A stretch of DNA of 64,000 nt from UBA6522 sp965205045 (GTDB taxonomy: Bacteria > Pseudomonadota > Gammaproteobacteria > Steroidobacterales > Rariloculaceae), in contig OZ242031.1 of assembly GCA_965205045.1 (NCBI GenBank), positions 682,001 to 746,000 of the forward strand. The letters are read 5' to 3'. Both the position numbers and the translations under genes were made by a program. Below, piece after piece: positions 1 through 8,955 of the stretch. Numbering within the stretch: the first letter of the stretch is position 1; every line of letters starts with the position of its first letter. Below the pieces are notes generated by a model, which saw only the letters and a list, made by a program, of their open reading frames with translations, was not told where the DNA came from and did no database searches.

Positions 1-1
1 C

Positions 2-190
2 CAAGAAACTACCCGAGAACGCATCTTGGCCTTGCTCAAGGCTGAGCCGGAACTGACTCAGCGAATGCTCGCTGAACGGGTTGGCCTTACGCCGAATGGA
101 GTCAAGTACCACTTGACCAGGCTGAGAGCGGCTGGCGTCATCCGACATGTCGGACCGACCAAGGCCGGACGCTGGGAAGTGCTGAAATAA
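2..190 (+). CDS. C-terminal winged-helix fragment (5' end outside window)
   Basis: The frame is open from the first bases and ends with TAA at 188-190, giving 62 residues. It reads as a winged helix-turn-helix: RERILALLKAEPELTQ, then LAERVGLTPNGVKYHLTRL as helix-turn-recognition helix, then RAAGVIRHVGPTKAGRWEVL as the wing. This tail is typical of AlbA_2/AAA_4-type ATP-binding proteins and of Fic proteins that end in a DNA-binding wHTH. The N-terminal domain is outside the window, so the parent family cannot be fixed. The role is probably DNA binding or autoregulation, by family inference only. Confidence 0.7.
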   Translation, partial: QETTRERILALLKAEPELTQRMLAERVGLTPNGVKYHLTRLRAAGVIRHVGPTKAGRWEVLK

Positions 191-286
191 ACGCCTTCAG
201 AACCAGTATACAGACACGAGGTTCGTCAGCCAGCGGGGAATCATGGCCCAGCCTTGCTATCGGATCGGTCAGCACCGGGAAAGCGC

Positions 287-449
287 AGCCGCGCTCGCCG
301 ATGAACTCGGTGGGCAGCTCGCGCAGGCTGGCGGCGTCCACCTCCGCTGTCCATTCGGCGGGCAGCAGCGCGAGCAGGTCCCGAACCATGCGCGGGCGGC
401 TCAGCATGAGCTTCATGAAGCGGTCCTGGTTGTCCCGCGGCGTGTCCAT
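287..449 (-). pseudogene. Rpn-family (PD-(D/E)XK transposase-like nuclease) N-terminal remnant
   Basis: Starting at the ATG at 449, the minus strand encodes about 54 residues resembling the N-terminus of Rpn/YhgA-like recombination-promoting nucleases: DRFMKLMLSRPRMVRDLLAL, then LPAEWTAEVDAASL and ELPTEFIGERG. The similarity stops abruptly after GERG, where the family would continue into its catalytic PD-(D/E)XK core. The frame then runs through unrelated sequence to a stop at 138. Only the head of the gene survives. The identification rests on the recognisable N-terminal pattern, and the catalytic residues are missing. Confidence 0.55.
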
Positions 450-588
450 CGGCGAGCGGTGCCCTGTCTTGCGTACCCACCGGGCACCATAGGCCTTCGC
501 GAGCAGCCGCAATAGCGGCAAATCCGGTGACTATGGCGGGAAATCGCCGAAATCCGAACGTGGGGAGCCGGGGCCGGGCGACATCGGC

Positions 589-837
589 GTGAGCGGCATC
601 GGGACCATCGCCGCGGCCAACGTCGTGCCCGGGAACCGGCCGCCGGACGAGTCCTACTTCGTGGTGTCCATGTACGCGCGGCGGATGATGCCCCATCCGA
701 TCACAAGAAGCCCGTGGTCCGTTGGGGCGTCGGACGTGTCGGCGCACCGGATCGCTTCCGACCTGTCGGCCTTCATCGGTCATGTGGACGCGTTGAAGCA
801 CCGCATCATGGCCGGCGGTGACCTGAACGTGATTTAA
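589..837 (+). pseudogene. Endonuclease/exonuclease/phosphatase-like fragment
   Basis: The open stretch contains FVVSMYARRMMPHP, then SDVSAHRIASDLSAFIG and a terminal RIMAGGDLN. The GDLN segment is the conserved metal/active-site strand of the endonuclease/exonuclease/phosphatase (DNase I-like) fold. The frame stops immediately after it at 837, and nothing upstream supplies the N-terminal EEP motifs. It is a middle fragment without a credible start and lies beside another truncated nuclease remnant, which suggests a degraded island edge. The coding frame is open upstream of 589, so the exact left limit is arbitrary. Confidence 0.45.
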
Positions 838-1016
838 GGGGCGAACGCAAGTTTGCTGTCGCTCGTGCATCGACGCGAACTATCCCACACAAGCTCTATG
901 TGTTCGCAATTCCAAGCGTATTCAAGACAATTGAGTATGCTTCGGTTCGGGCGGCAGACCGTTGAATTGCGGACAGGTCCAGCCGATTGCCCAAAGTGCA
1001 CCATACGGCTAAGTGA

Positions 1017-2297
1017 GTGTATCGCGTGGACGAGTTGAAAGACGTTTCTCTTGGGGCGGGACTGCCGGGTATTCCCGAACGGTTGCTTCTGGCTCACGCA
1101 ACGGGTGAGGTGCTGTTCATTTGCGGCGCGGGAATTTCTCGACCGGCGGGACTGCCGAATTTTCGGGAACTGGTTCGTGAAGTCTACAGAGAGCTTGATC
1201 CAGCGGTCTATCGGATTCTCTCAAAGATTGATTCCGGCGAACGTCGGAACATGTCATCGGACGGTGCGCGGTTGACTGATCGGCAAGCGGCAGAGGCGCA
1301 AAGGTACGAAGCTGATGAGTTCGATGTCGTACTTGGCATGCTGGAACGCCGCCTGGACAGTCGAGCGCGTGGGGACAGCAGGGTCAGAGACAGGGTTGCG
1401 GAGATTCTGCGGCCGCCGGGAAAGCGCGGACAGGGCGAGGCACCAGCGAGAACAGAACGAGATGAACAGAAGGACGTTTTCGGTACTGCTGGGAAGCCAG
1501 CGCCTTCGTCAGTGCATCGTTCATTGATACGTCTGGCCGACCGTGGTGGTGCAACGACGATCATGACCACAAACTTTGACCTGTTGCTGGAGGAGGCAGC
1601 GTATCGCTTGGGCGCAAACGTTGAGACATATGCACTGGGATCGATTCCAAGGCCGACCAGGCGCACCGAGTTTGCGGGTGTGTTTCACATCCACGGAGCG
1701 TTGAGCCGTGACCCTGTCCGCCATAAGGACTTGGTACTCACGGATCAGGACTTCGGCGAGTTTTACTTGCGCCGGCGTATTGTTCCGGATCTCATCTACG
1801 ACGCGGCTCGGCTGTACCATCTCGTTCTCGTAGGCTACAGCGCGAACGATCCCCCGATGCGTTACTTGCTCGATGCCGTGGCGGCTGACGAAACGCGATT
1901 TGATGACCTGAAGAAACGGTACATTTTCGTTGCATCGGACGAGGCCGATCCGGTTGAGTTGGCAGATTGGCAAGCACGAGGGATTGTGCCAATCCCATAC
2001 GCTGTCCCGAACGATGATCACTCAGCGCTGGGTGACGTGCTCGCGCGATGGGCCGATTTGTCGGCGATTAACGGGAAGGAAGGGGTGATCGACGACGAGG
2101 TTCGAAGAATCGTGAAGACAGATAGAGCGGCTTCGCCACAGATCGACCAAGGACTCTTCGATCACCTGTACAGACGAGGCAACAGGCGTGAGCGTGTACG
2201 CATGGCGAAGCTGGCGTCGGAAGCCGGAGCCGGACCGGGATGGCTCGACGCGATGATGTCGGTTGGTCGCGAACCACCACGAGTACGGCGACCATGA
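1017..2297 (+). CDS. SIR2-domain (NADase-type) defence protein, N-terminal part of a probably split gene
   Basis: A 426-residue SIR2-like protein. The Rossmann glycine-rich motif GAGISRPAGLPNF is at about residues 37-49, TTNFD at 184-188 (the Asn and Asp of the SIR2 core) and HIHG at 224-227 (the active-site His region). In phage-defence families such as DSR, this fold depletes NAD+ when triggered. The start is GTG; another GTG lies nine bases downstream. The protein ends with an ATGA overlap onto the next frame at 2294. The last 12 residues (SVGREPPRVRRP) look non-native, whereas the unused third frame at 2263-2313 reads LVANHHEYGDHDAVVVK. This gene and its follower may therefore be one roughly 1,360-residue SIR2 protein broken by frameshifts. 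Confidence 0.8.
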   Translation: MYRVDELKDVSLGAGLPGIPERLLLAHATGEVLFICGAGISRPAGLPNFRELVREVYRELDPAVYRILSKIDSGERRNMSSDGARLTDRQAAEAQRYEADEFDVVLGMLERRLDSRARGDSRVRDRVAEILRPPGKRGQGEAPARTERDEQKDVFGTAGKPAPSSVHRSLIRLADRGGATTIMTTNFDLLLEEAAYRLGANVETYALGSIPRPTRRTEFAGVFHIHGALSRDPVRHKDLVLTDQDFGEFYLRRRIVPDLIYDAARLYHLVLVGYSANDPPMRYLLDAVAADETRFDDLKKRYIFVASDEADPVELADWQARGIVPIPYAVPNDDHSALGDVLARWADLSAINGKEGVIDDEVRRIVKTDRAASPQIDQGLFDHLYRRGNRRERVRMAKLASEAGAGPGWLDAMMSVGREPPRVRRP

Positions 2298-5071
2298 TGC
2301 GGTCGTGGTCAAGCCTTAGCGAAGTGGAGCGCGGTCTGGCCAAGACGGCAAGCACCTTCTTGAATGGTCGTCTAGCGGAGCGGGAAACCGTGGAATGGGC
2401 GCTCAGGCTTGAGCCCCATCAGCTCGCCGAAAAGATGGCGGTGCTCGATCACTTGAACGGCAACGACGTTGAATCTCTCACGGAACCATATCTGACCGCG
2501 TGGCGATTGATTGAAGAGAGCTGGTCTGCTCCAACAACGGAGATCCATCCATCCATAGTCGTACACAACATCGGTACTCGGGTCGAGGCAGGAGAGCAAT
2601 CTGGTTCGCTGATCTCAGCCATCACGGATCTGGTCAGACCGCGTCTGGAGGTAATGGCACTCGAGCAGCGGCCATGGCAAGCCGTCCAGAAGCCGGGTTC
2701 GCCCAAGCGCTTCGGTGACCTGCTTTCAGCAAGGTTAACCAGCATTAGCCTTTTCAAGGATATTCGCGGTGGGACAATCGATATCGGTCTTGCCTGTATG
2801 TCCGACGGCCACTTCCTCGGTGCCTTGGCGAGCGAACTCACGTCTGTTGTCGATCAGGGGCATTACGTCGCCCGTCGCATTTATGGAGATAACGAGAATA
2901 GTTGGGGAGATGCCGGACGAGTGGTGAATGTCCATATGGAGCAAGCCCATGAAATTAACCAAAGGCGCGCCGGTTTGGGCGCAATACGCCTTTGGGCCGG
3001 CGCTCACAACAGGGGTCTTGCGCCATCGGTGAAGTTGCTTCATGCAACGATCTCTCGGCTGGCCGAAGTTGATCCGCCAGAGGGAGCGGCTTTTGTTCGA
3101 CGCTGGCGGGACTCACGTGCATCGATCTATCGGCGACTATGGGCCTCACTGGTGGCGAACAACTCTAGACTTGCTTGCGCTGGAGAAGTGGCCAACTTCT
3201 TAATGTCCGGTGCAGACGTCGAGTTCTGGGATGTGCGCCGCTTTCCGGAAGTGGCGGAATTGAGGGCTAGGCGTTTCAGTGACCTCGGTCCGCGTGCGCA
3301 AGAATCCGTGTTGCAACGTCTGCACGATGAGCCACCTCGGGCGCTTTGGCCCCAGACAGACGAATCGGCGGAGGTAGACGCGGCGCGGCAATTCTGGGTT
3401 GTAATGGAACTCAGGCGAATAGAGATTGCGGGGGCTGTCCTGCCGAAGCAAAGCAGTCAGTTGTTGCTAGAGGCGATGAGCAGATTCCCCGAACTGGAAA
3501 ATATGGCGGTTGACTCCGGGCGCATCGTGTCGCGAAGGCGACCGATGACGACAGCGTCCCAGCGTACCGAAACCAAGTACGATGAACTCGAGGGCCAGGC
3601 GCGACTGCAGTTACTCAACGACGCCATGTCAGCCGAAGGACGCAGTGCAGCTACCGGAGAACTCGTAAACCCTGCGAAATGGTTGCGGGAGCCTGAGCAT
3701 CTGCTTCTCGTGCTATCCGATTTCGAATCCGCTGGTGCGGATGCGGATCGCTTCCCGTACGTTTGGGATACATTTTGTTCGTTGCACACCCCGGAATCGC
3801 AATCGGAAACTGGAGATCAATCGCGCGACGCGATATCCGAATCGAAGCGCGTGTTGTGGCTATTGCGGACACTGTCCGCTTCGACGCTCGAAATTGCCGT
3901 CGGGGGTATCAGCGATTGGCTCCAAACTTGGAGGCATTACGCTGTCCGCTGTGAGTACGTCTATCCTATCTGGTTCCAAACTTGGCCGATGGTTGTTGCA
4001 AGGACAAACGCGGCAGGAAGGCCAGACGTCGAGGCAAGTATCGATTCCTGGGACGGCGCTCGAGTTGCTGAAGACATCAGAATGCCAAACACACCGACGG
4101 GAAAGTTTGTGGGTGTGTTTCTGGAAGCGCTGAGGTCAGTCGACAAGATAGAGCAGATGTTCGGGGCGAGAAGTCTGGTGGAGAAAATGCGGGATTGCGT
4201 GATCTCCGAGCGTGGATACAGTGGGGTGATCGGTCGGGCGATGCTGACGAGGGAATTAGCGACTTGCAGGGAAGTGTACCCGAAGTGGGCGAAGCGGCAC
4301 CTGCTGGAACCACTGTTGCTTGATAATGATGAGGCGGTTGTGCTTTGGCGCGCGGTTGCGACCAACTGGATCGGTCCTGCCACGTTGAAAATCATCGGCG
4401 AGGAGGCACTGAAAAGGATCCTAGACGATCAACTTGACGGCAGGTCACGAGAAGATCTTGTGTATTGTTTGGTCTGCGAGGCATTGTATTCGTTCGACCA
4501 AGACCGCGAATCGGCTGTAGACCACGCCAGCTTGACCCAGGTGCTGCGCGTAGCGGACGAGAAAGTTCGCGTGGAGGCAGCGAGTACGCTGTGGACTTTC
4601 CTGCAATGTTCATTTGAGCCGGAGGAAGGCGCCGAGGCCGCGGGCGTTCTCTTTCGCACAACGGTATGGCAGTTTCTCAAACGGGTTTGGCCACAGGAAC
4701 GGTCCTTCGAATCAGAAGGTGTGAGTCGACATCTCGCGACGCTACCCGCCATATCCGGAGACGCATTTGTGGAAGCGGTCGGCGTGATCGAACGATTCCT
4801 GAGTCCTTTTCGCTGTCACTCGATGTTGGCTTTTGGTTTCTACGATGGCGAACGCGCAGAAGAAATGAAGACGCCTCGACTCGCAGCGACCATCGACGAT
4901 GAGAAGAAGGCGCGCGCGCTACTCTGCTTGCTCGACTTGTCGATCGATGATTCGCAGCACGCGGTGTTTCCGGAAGATCTGGGCATTGCGCTTGAGCGAA
5001 TCGAGGCTGAGGCGCCCGAGCTGGTGGGTGATGGCGCATTTCGGCGACTCTCTGCATTGGCGCGGAAGTGA
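2294..5071 (+). CDS. Large helical protein following SIR2; likely C-terminal part of the same defence effector
   Basis: A 925-residue frame from the ATG at 2294, inside the stop of the SIR2 gene (ATGA overlap). The same frame is open upstream to an ATG at 2240. No catalytic motif is visible. The sequence is rich in Leu, Ala, Glu, Arg and Trp with a helical-repeat character, such as VERGLAKTASTFLNGRLAER near the start and FRRLSALARK at the end. Large single-chain SIR2 defence proteins carry an N-terminal SIR2 domain followed by a long helical sensor region. The combined length of about 1,360 residues and the order fit that architecture. It could instead be a real separate partner made by translational coupling. 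About 165 bp follow before the next gene's stop. Confidence 0.65.
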   Translation: MMRSWSSLSEVERGLAKTASTFLNGRLAERETVEWALRLEPHQLAEKMAVLDHLNGNDVESLTEPYLTAWRLIEESWSAPTTEIHPSIVVHNIGTRVEAGEQSGSLISAITDLVRPRLEVMALEQRPWQAVQKPGSPKRFGDLLSARLTSISLFKDIRGGTIDIGLACMSDGHFLGALASELTSVVDQGHYVARRIYGDNENSWGDAGRVVNVHMEQAHEINQRRAGLGAIRLWAGAHNRGLAPSVKLLHATISRLAEVDPPEGAAFVRRWRDSRASIYRRLWASLVANNSRLACAGEVANFLMSGADVEFWDVRRFPEVAELRARRFSDLGPRAQESVLQRLHDEPPRALWPQTDESAEVDAARQFWVVMELRRIEIAGAVLPKQSSQLLLEAMSRFPELENMAVDSGRIVSRRRPMTTASQRTETKYDELEGQARLQLLNDAMSAEGRSAATGELVNPAKWLREPEHLLLVLSDFESAGADADRFPYVWDTFCSLHTPESQSETGDQSRDAISESKRVLWLLRTLSASTLEIAVGGISDWLQTWRHYAVRCEYVYPIWFQTWPMVVARTNAAGRPDVEASIDSWDGARVAEDIRMPNTPTGKFVGVFLEALRSVDKIEQMFGARSLVEKMRDCVISERGYSGVIGRAMLTRELATCREVYPKWAKRHLLEPLLLDNDEAVVLWRAVATNWIGPATLKIIGEEALKRILDDQLDGRSREDLVYCLVCEALYSFDQDRESAVDHASLTQVLRVADEKVRVEAASTLWTFLQCSFEPEEGAEAAGVLFRTTVWQFLKRVWPQERSFESEGVSRHLATLPAISGDAFVEAVGVIERFLSPFRCHSMLAFGFYDGERAEEMKTPRLAATIDDEKKARALLCLLDLSIDDSQHAVFPEDLGIALERIEAEAPELVGDGAFRRLSALARK

Positions 5072-5238
5072 CTGGCGCTCTTTTGGACGTTAGCCGATTC
5101 ACTGCAATAACGGCAGGGAGTTTGCTGCCCGCCTTGCTGACGCGTGGACAGACGTCAATGACGTGACGACATAGATCTCTCGGTCAATCAACCCCATCGA
5201 TAGTGCATGTATCGCATCGTCCAATAGAAATTCAGGCT

Positions 5239-6615
5239 TCAACCAAGACGAAACCGGTTCCTGAGGGTCAACAGAAGCAGAAAAAGAAATATCGGCCCGA
5301 GAATCGCTTGGACGACTCCTACTCCGGCAACTAATCCCCATCCATCGTTTTCCTGCAATAGGCGTAGGCTGTCTTCGAGATACCCGTCAGTAGCGGTGAG
5401 GAAAAGAAATGCATGTGCATTGGCAAAACTGGTTGCAAAGGAGGCCCGCGCAATCTCGCCGAACGCGATAGAACATGAGTTGGCCCAAGCGTTAACGCAA
5501 AGGACCATGGCAAAAACGAACCAGTGTCCGAGCCACGAGGCAACAGCCCTACGCAAACCCCAACCATAGTCGGCAGTTTTCTCGAAGAGCCAATTCACCG
5601 CGTTCAATAGGGCTCCGTCCTTTCGACGCCTGGCACGCATCTTCAGGCGAAAGAACTGATGCCGGTCAAATGGTTTCTCAAGCAAGCTCATGATGAGCTC
5701 CAAGCGCTCCCACGCCCGGATCGCGTAGTCGACCGAAAAGTCGCGACCGTCTGCGGTGCTCCAATCTATTTGACTGAAATCTGTATCCTCGTGAAGGGTG
5801 GCGTTGAAGAACGCCGGCGCACCGCCAAACGAGGCTTTACGAAAATCGGTGGTACTCTCGAAAATGGCGCCGGAAAAGTCAGCCCGACGCGCAGGCGATA
5901 GGCGTCTGGAGCCTTCGTTGTGCGTGTTGCCGAAGACCACGTTGCGGAAGGACGCTCTGCCCAAAAACTTGGTGTTTTGAAAGCCAGTCAAGCTGGATGG
6001 GGCGAAACTGTCGCCAAAATATCGGTCCTCGAACTTTGAATCATTGAACATGACATGTGGTTGGAACGTTACATTGGCAAAGGAGGCGCCGCCCTTAAAC
6101 TGTGTGCCAATAAACGTGGCGCCCTGCAAGAACTGTGCGCCCGCAAACGAAACTGGAGCGTCGAACTGAGCTCTGTCACTAAAGAAACCGCCCTCAAATG
6201 TAGCCTTATCGAACGACGCCTGCGCATAAAATCGTGTTTGGTCGGACATTTTGACGTCATCTCCGAAAATGGCTCGGTCAAAATTCGCGTCGACGAGGAT
6301 CAGGCCGGATAGATCGAATTCCAAGACGAAAGCGTGGTCAGCGAAATCCATGTACTGGCGACCGAACTCGGGATGCCCCCCATACTCCTCAGCCAAAGTC
6401 TCAAGAGTCGCTCGTTCTTCTTCGGTGAGTGTTGGCCAACCTCCCTCTGGAGGATCGACGATCAGCTGCGGCCACCCTCTACTGGGATCTCGGTCCCCCT
6501 TATACTGCGCGGGAAGGCGCCAACCAACGTAGCCGTTCCATAAGCGCGCCCTTTGCTGCGGATCTTGCGAGAGGTCCATGAGGGCGAGCCAAAAGTCGGT
6601 ATGTTCATTTGCCAT
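5239..6615 (-). CDS. Pentapeptide-repeat membrane protein
   Basis: 458 residues. A charged N-terminal region of about 95 residues is followed by a long run of A(D/N/S)F-like pentapeptides at roughly residues 96-295, such as ANFDRAIFGD, ASFDKATFEG and AQFLQGATFIG. These predict a right-handed quadrilateral beta-helix. The C-terminal third has two hydrophobic segments, around WLGHWFVFAMVLCVNAWA (about 366-383) and GVGVVQAILGPIFLFLLLL near the end, so the helix is probably membrane-tethered. Pentapeptide-repeat proteins with C-terminal membrane segments are common in defence islands, but their biochemical role is usually unknown. It is divergent from the DUF499 operon and convergent with the SIR2 gene. 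Start at the ATG at 6615. Confidence 0.8.
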   Translation of the reverse strand: MANEHTDFWLALMDLSQDPQQRARLWNGYVGWRLPAQYKGDRDPSRGWPQLIVDPPEGGWPTLTEEERATLETLAEEYGGHPEFGRQYMDFADHAFVLEFDLSGLILVDANFDRAIFGDDVKMSDQTRFYAQASFDKATFEGGFFSDRAQFDAPVSFAGAQFLQGATFIGTQFKGGASFANVTFQPHVMFNDSKFEDRYFGDSFAPSSLTGFQNTKFLGRASFRNVVFGNTHNEGSRRLSPARRADFSGAIFESTTDFRKASFGGAPAFFNATLHEDTDFSQIDWSTADGRDFSVDYAIRAWERLELIMSLLEKPFDRHQFFRLKMRARRRKDGALLNAVNWLFEKTADYGWGLRRAVASWLGHWFVFAMVLCVNAWANSCSIAFGEIARASFATSFANAHAFLFLTATDGYLEDSLRLLQENDGWGLVAGVGVVQAILGPIFLFLLLLTLRNRFRLG

Positions 6616-7235
6616 ACGGGAGAACCGTGCTGTGGATGCCTTCGCGCCAATGTGGCCAACTCCAGGGGCTCACTCCATCTGGCGATGCAATTGTCCCTAG
6701 CTGTTGATCCTGGTGAGTTCGCTGCCGGGCAGTGGGGGTGGCAAGCGACCGTAAAGTGATAAAGGAATAGCGTTACACGGCGGCGGAGTCAAGAGGTCGG
6801 GGAACAAGCTTGGAAGGTTCTCGCGAGGGGCAAGAGAAGAATGAGCGAAGCGAGCGGAGAGAATATCGACTGCTTCGAAGGTATTGGGGGTCCTGGAAGT
6901 ACCGGCCATCTACGCCGTTCGGAGGAGGTTGGGAATCCCCGCTCTTTGTATCCTGGTGCCGTAGCGCGTGTAGGAACGTAGTGCAAACAAAGTCGCCGGA
7001 TACTGTGCGGTTGATCTACGTCGAGAAAATCGGGGCCGGGACACGATGATATACTCCGCGCGGTCATCATTTCGCCGCACTCAAAGGCTAAGTCACCTGT
7101 CCGCAGCGCCGCTCAACTTGAGAGCAAATCATCATGTTCAATCTGCTCAACCGAACTGCCGACTTTATCGTTCAAATTGGCAGCGCCACGAGTATGATCA
7201 CACGCTGATGGCGAATTGAGAACTGCAGCGTCCGA
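6616..7235. other. 620-bp divergent intergenic region
   Basis: This lies between the divergent starts of the pentapeptide gene (minus) and the DUF499 operon (plus), so both promoters should be here. Short open frames are present but none shows family similarity, a good ribosome-binding site or coding character. No convincing hairpin terminator, tRNA or repeat was found by eye. No single promoter stands out strongly enough to call. Confidence 0.4.
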
Positions 7236-8278
7236 ATGATCTTCGACACCTGTATTCCAAGAGCCGATGTGCTTGCTGGCGCCGTGGAGGCCGACTTCGC
7301 GGCCGATTTGGCGCGCGTGGTGCGGAGCGGCGCGAGCGCCGATTACTCTGAGTACGCCGATCCCGTACGGTTCTTCGCGAACACTTACCCCACGGCAGGA
7401 CTCCGCGATCTGCTCGCGAACGTCTGCCGTCGTCTGAGTGGCGCCGGAGGCGAGGCGGCCGCAATCTTTCGGCTGGACACGTCCTACGGGGGCGGAAAGA
7501 CCCACGGGCTTATCGCGCTCGCACACGCCGCGGCGGGCCTCGCGGACGTTCCGAACGCCGATGAATTTATCGATCCGTCCCTGCTGCCCGCCGGCAACGT
7601 CCGGGTGGCGGCGTTTGACGGCGAAAATGCTGATCCCGCGAACGGCCGCTCGATGGGGTCGGGCAGCGACGCCATCCTTGCCTACACACCTTGGGGTGAG
7701 GTGGCTTTCGCGCTCGCCGGCCCCAAAGGTTACGAGAGGGTGCGCCGCAGCGACGAAAAACGCGTCGCCCCGGGCTCAGAGACACTGCGGGAGTTGTTCG
7801 GCGGCGAGCCGACGCTGATACTGCTCGACGAACTCTCAGTTTACCTGCGCAAGGTCAAAGACTTCGCCGGCGCCGCCGATCAGCTCACGGCGTTTCTGAC
7901 ATCGCTATTCAAGGCCGTGGAGAGCGCGCCGAATGCCGCCCTTGTGTACACACTTGCCATTGGCCGCGACGGCCGCGCGATAGACGCCTATTCGGAAGAA
8001 AACCAGTTCATCGCCGACAAGGTAGCCGAAGCCGAAAGCGTGTCCGCTCGCAAGGCGACGCTGCTGAACCCGACCACCGCCGACGAGTACCCGCTCGTGC
8101 TGCGACGGCGGCTGTTCGAGCAAATCGACGACGACGGACTCGAATCGGCGGTCGCAGACTACCAGAAACTCTGGCGCTCCCACGCCGAAGGCCTAGACCC
8201 CAGGGCCGCGCGCCCGGAGACGGTCGATCGGTTCCGCGCCAGCTACCCGTTCCACCCCGAAGTACTTGACACTCTGAC
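7236..8278 (+). pseudogene. DUF499 (COG1483) AAA ATPase, N-terminal half, interrupted by mobile element
   Basis: 347 codons of a DUF499 ATPase. Walker A is SYGGGKTH (residues 83-90) and Walker B is LILLDEL (194-200), followed by SVYLRKVKDFAGAADQL. The sequence reaches YPFHPEVLDTLT, where the family continues into a TEKxxTLxxFQRVRG segment. Here the frame instead runs into a Mu-like element at 8279 and reads nonsense. The missing continuation (LTEKAFTLSSFQRVRGM) lies at 16694. Removing the element and one CTGAC joins 1043 + 1960 nt into 1001 codons with no stop. COG1483 ATPases co-occur with DUF1156 methylases and SNF2/PLD helicases in a defence-island cluster. The insertion should abolish the intact ATPase. 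Confidence 0.88.
8274..8278. repeat. Left 5-bp target-site duplication CTGAC
   Basis: CTGAC ends the left part of the DUF499 gene and recurs at 16694-16698, where the gene resumes. Five base pairs is the duplication length made by Mu-type transposases. In the repaired gene it encodes the Leu-Thr of DTLTEK. Confidence 0.75.
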
Positions 8279-8280
8279 TG

Positions 8281-8616
8281 TGCGCCGACTGGGCGGACGC
8301 GCAGGCCGACGCCGAATACGTGACGGACGTGACGGCGGATTTCCTGTGGGACGAACTGGACCTGACGAGGCGCGACGTGCTCGCGGAGATCGCCTTCATG
8401 GCCGGGCGCCGCGGGCTGATGGAGTTCACGGAACTGTTCGGCGCGCTGTACCAGCACGACTATGCGCGGGCGGCGGCGGCGATCCGCGATTCGACGCTGG
8501 GCTGTCCGGCCGGGCAGCCGTACCCGGTGTGCGCGGGCAACGCGAACGGGCGCCGGGAATATTTGGCGCGGCTGATGGCGGATGGGCCGCTGGCGCTCCA
8601 GCGGACAGGAGATTGA
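8281..8616 (+). pseudogene. Phage lysozyme/endolysin, 5'-truncated at the element's left end
   Basis: The frame is open from the element's first bases (CADWADAQADAEYV) to a TGA at 8616. The core LTRRDVLAEIAFMAGRRGLM with the following FTELFGALYQHDYARAA and REYLARLM is the C-terminal half of phage lysozyme-like muramidases, whose hallmark is TRRDxLxxMAxxxG. The catalytic N-terminal half is absent because the frame meets a stop in host sequence just outside the element (8275-8277). The only internal start is GTG at 8320, which would give 98 residues without the active site. In Mu-like phages the lysis gene precedes the gp25-gp30 block, so the position is right but the gene is cut. Confidence 0.65.
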
Positions 8617-8619
8617 CCG

Positions 8620-8955
8620 GTGCCCGATCCCGCGGCATTCCAGGCGTTCGGCGGCGTGCTCGCCGTGCTGATCCTGCTGGGCGGGGGCATGGCGGCTTTG
8701 CGTCGGCTGGGCGTTCTCAAGCCGGCGGACGCACCGGAGGACGGACAGCGGTCGGACAGCATCGAGGCCCGCATCGTCCGGATGGAGCGGAGCTTCGGGG
8801 AACTGCGCCTGCACGTGGCGGAGAACTACGTCGCCCGCGTCGACTATGTGCCGAACGAATCCCGCATTATCGGGATGCTGGAAAATCACGGCGTCATGCT
8901 GGCGCGGCTCGACGAGCGGGTCGGCGCCATCCGGGAGGTAAGGAAAAAAGGCTGA
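8620..8955 (+). CDS. Mu gp25-like (DUF2730-type) small membrane protein
   Basis: 111 residues with a GTG start and a good Shine-Dalgarno (GGACAGGAG, about 9 nt upstream). One N-terminal transmembrane segment (VLAVLILLGGGMAALRR) is followed by a charged helical region (ARIVRMERSFGELRLHV, then GMLENHGVMLARLDERV) likely to form a coiled coil. This architecture and its place between lysozyme and the gp26-like gene match Mu gp25/DUF2730 proteins of unknown function. The stop overlaps the next start (TGATG), indicating co-translation. Confidence 0.7.
   Translation: MPDPAAFQAFGGVLAVLILLGGGMAALRRLGVLKPADAPEDGQRSDSIEARIVRMERSFGELRLHVAENYVARVDYVPNESRIIGMLENHGVMLARLDERVGAIREVRKKG

Noticed and set aside
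241..870. Long minus-strand frame opposite the EEP and Rpn fragments
   Set aside because: High-Arg/His/Pro composition and no family similarity; it is the antisense of two recognisable fragments.
6810..7049. 79-residue plus-strand frame in the divergent intergenic region
   Set aside because: Low-complexity basic N-terminus, no Shine-Dalgarno, no homologous feel; treated as noncoding.
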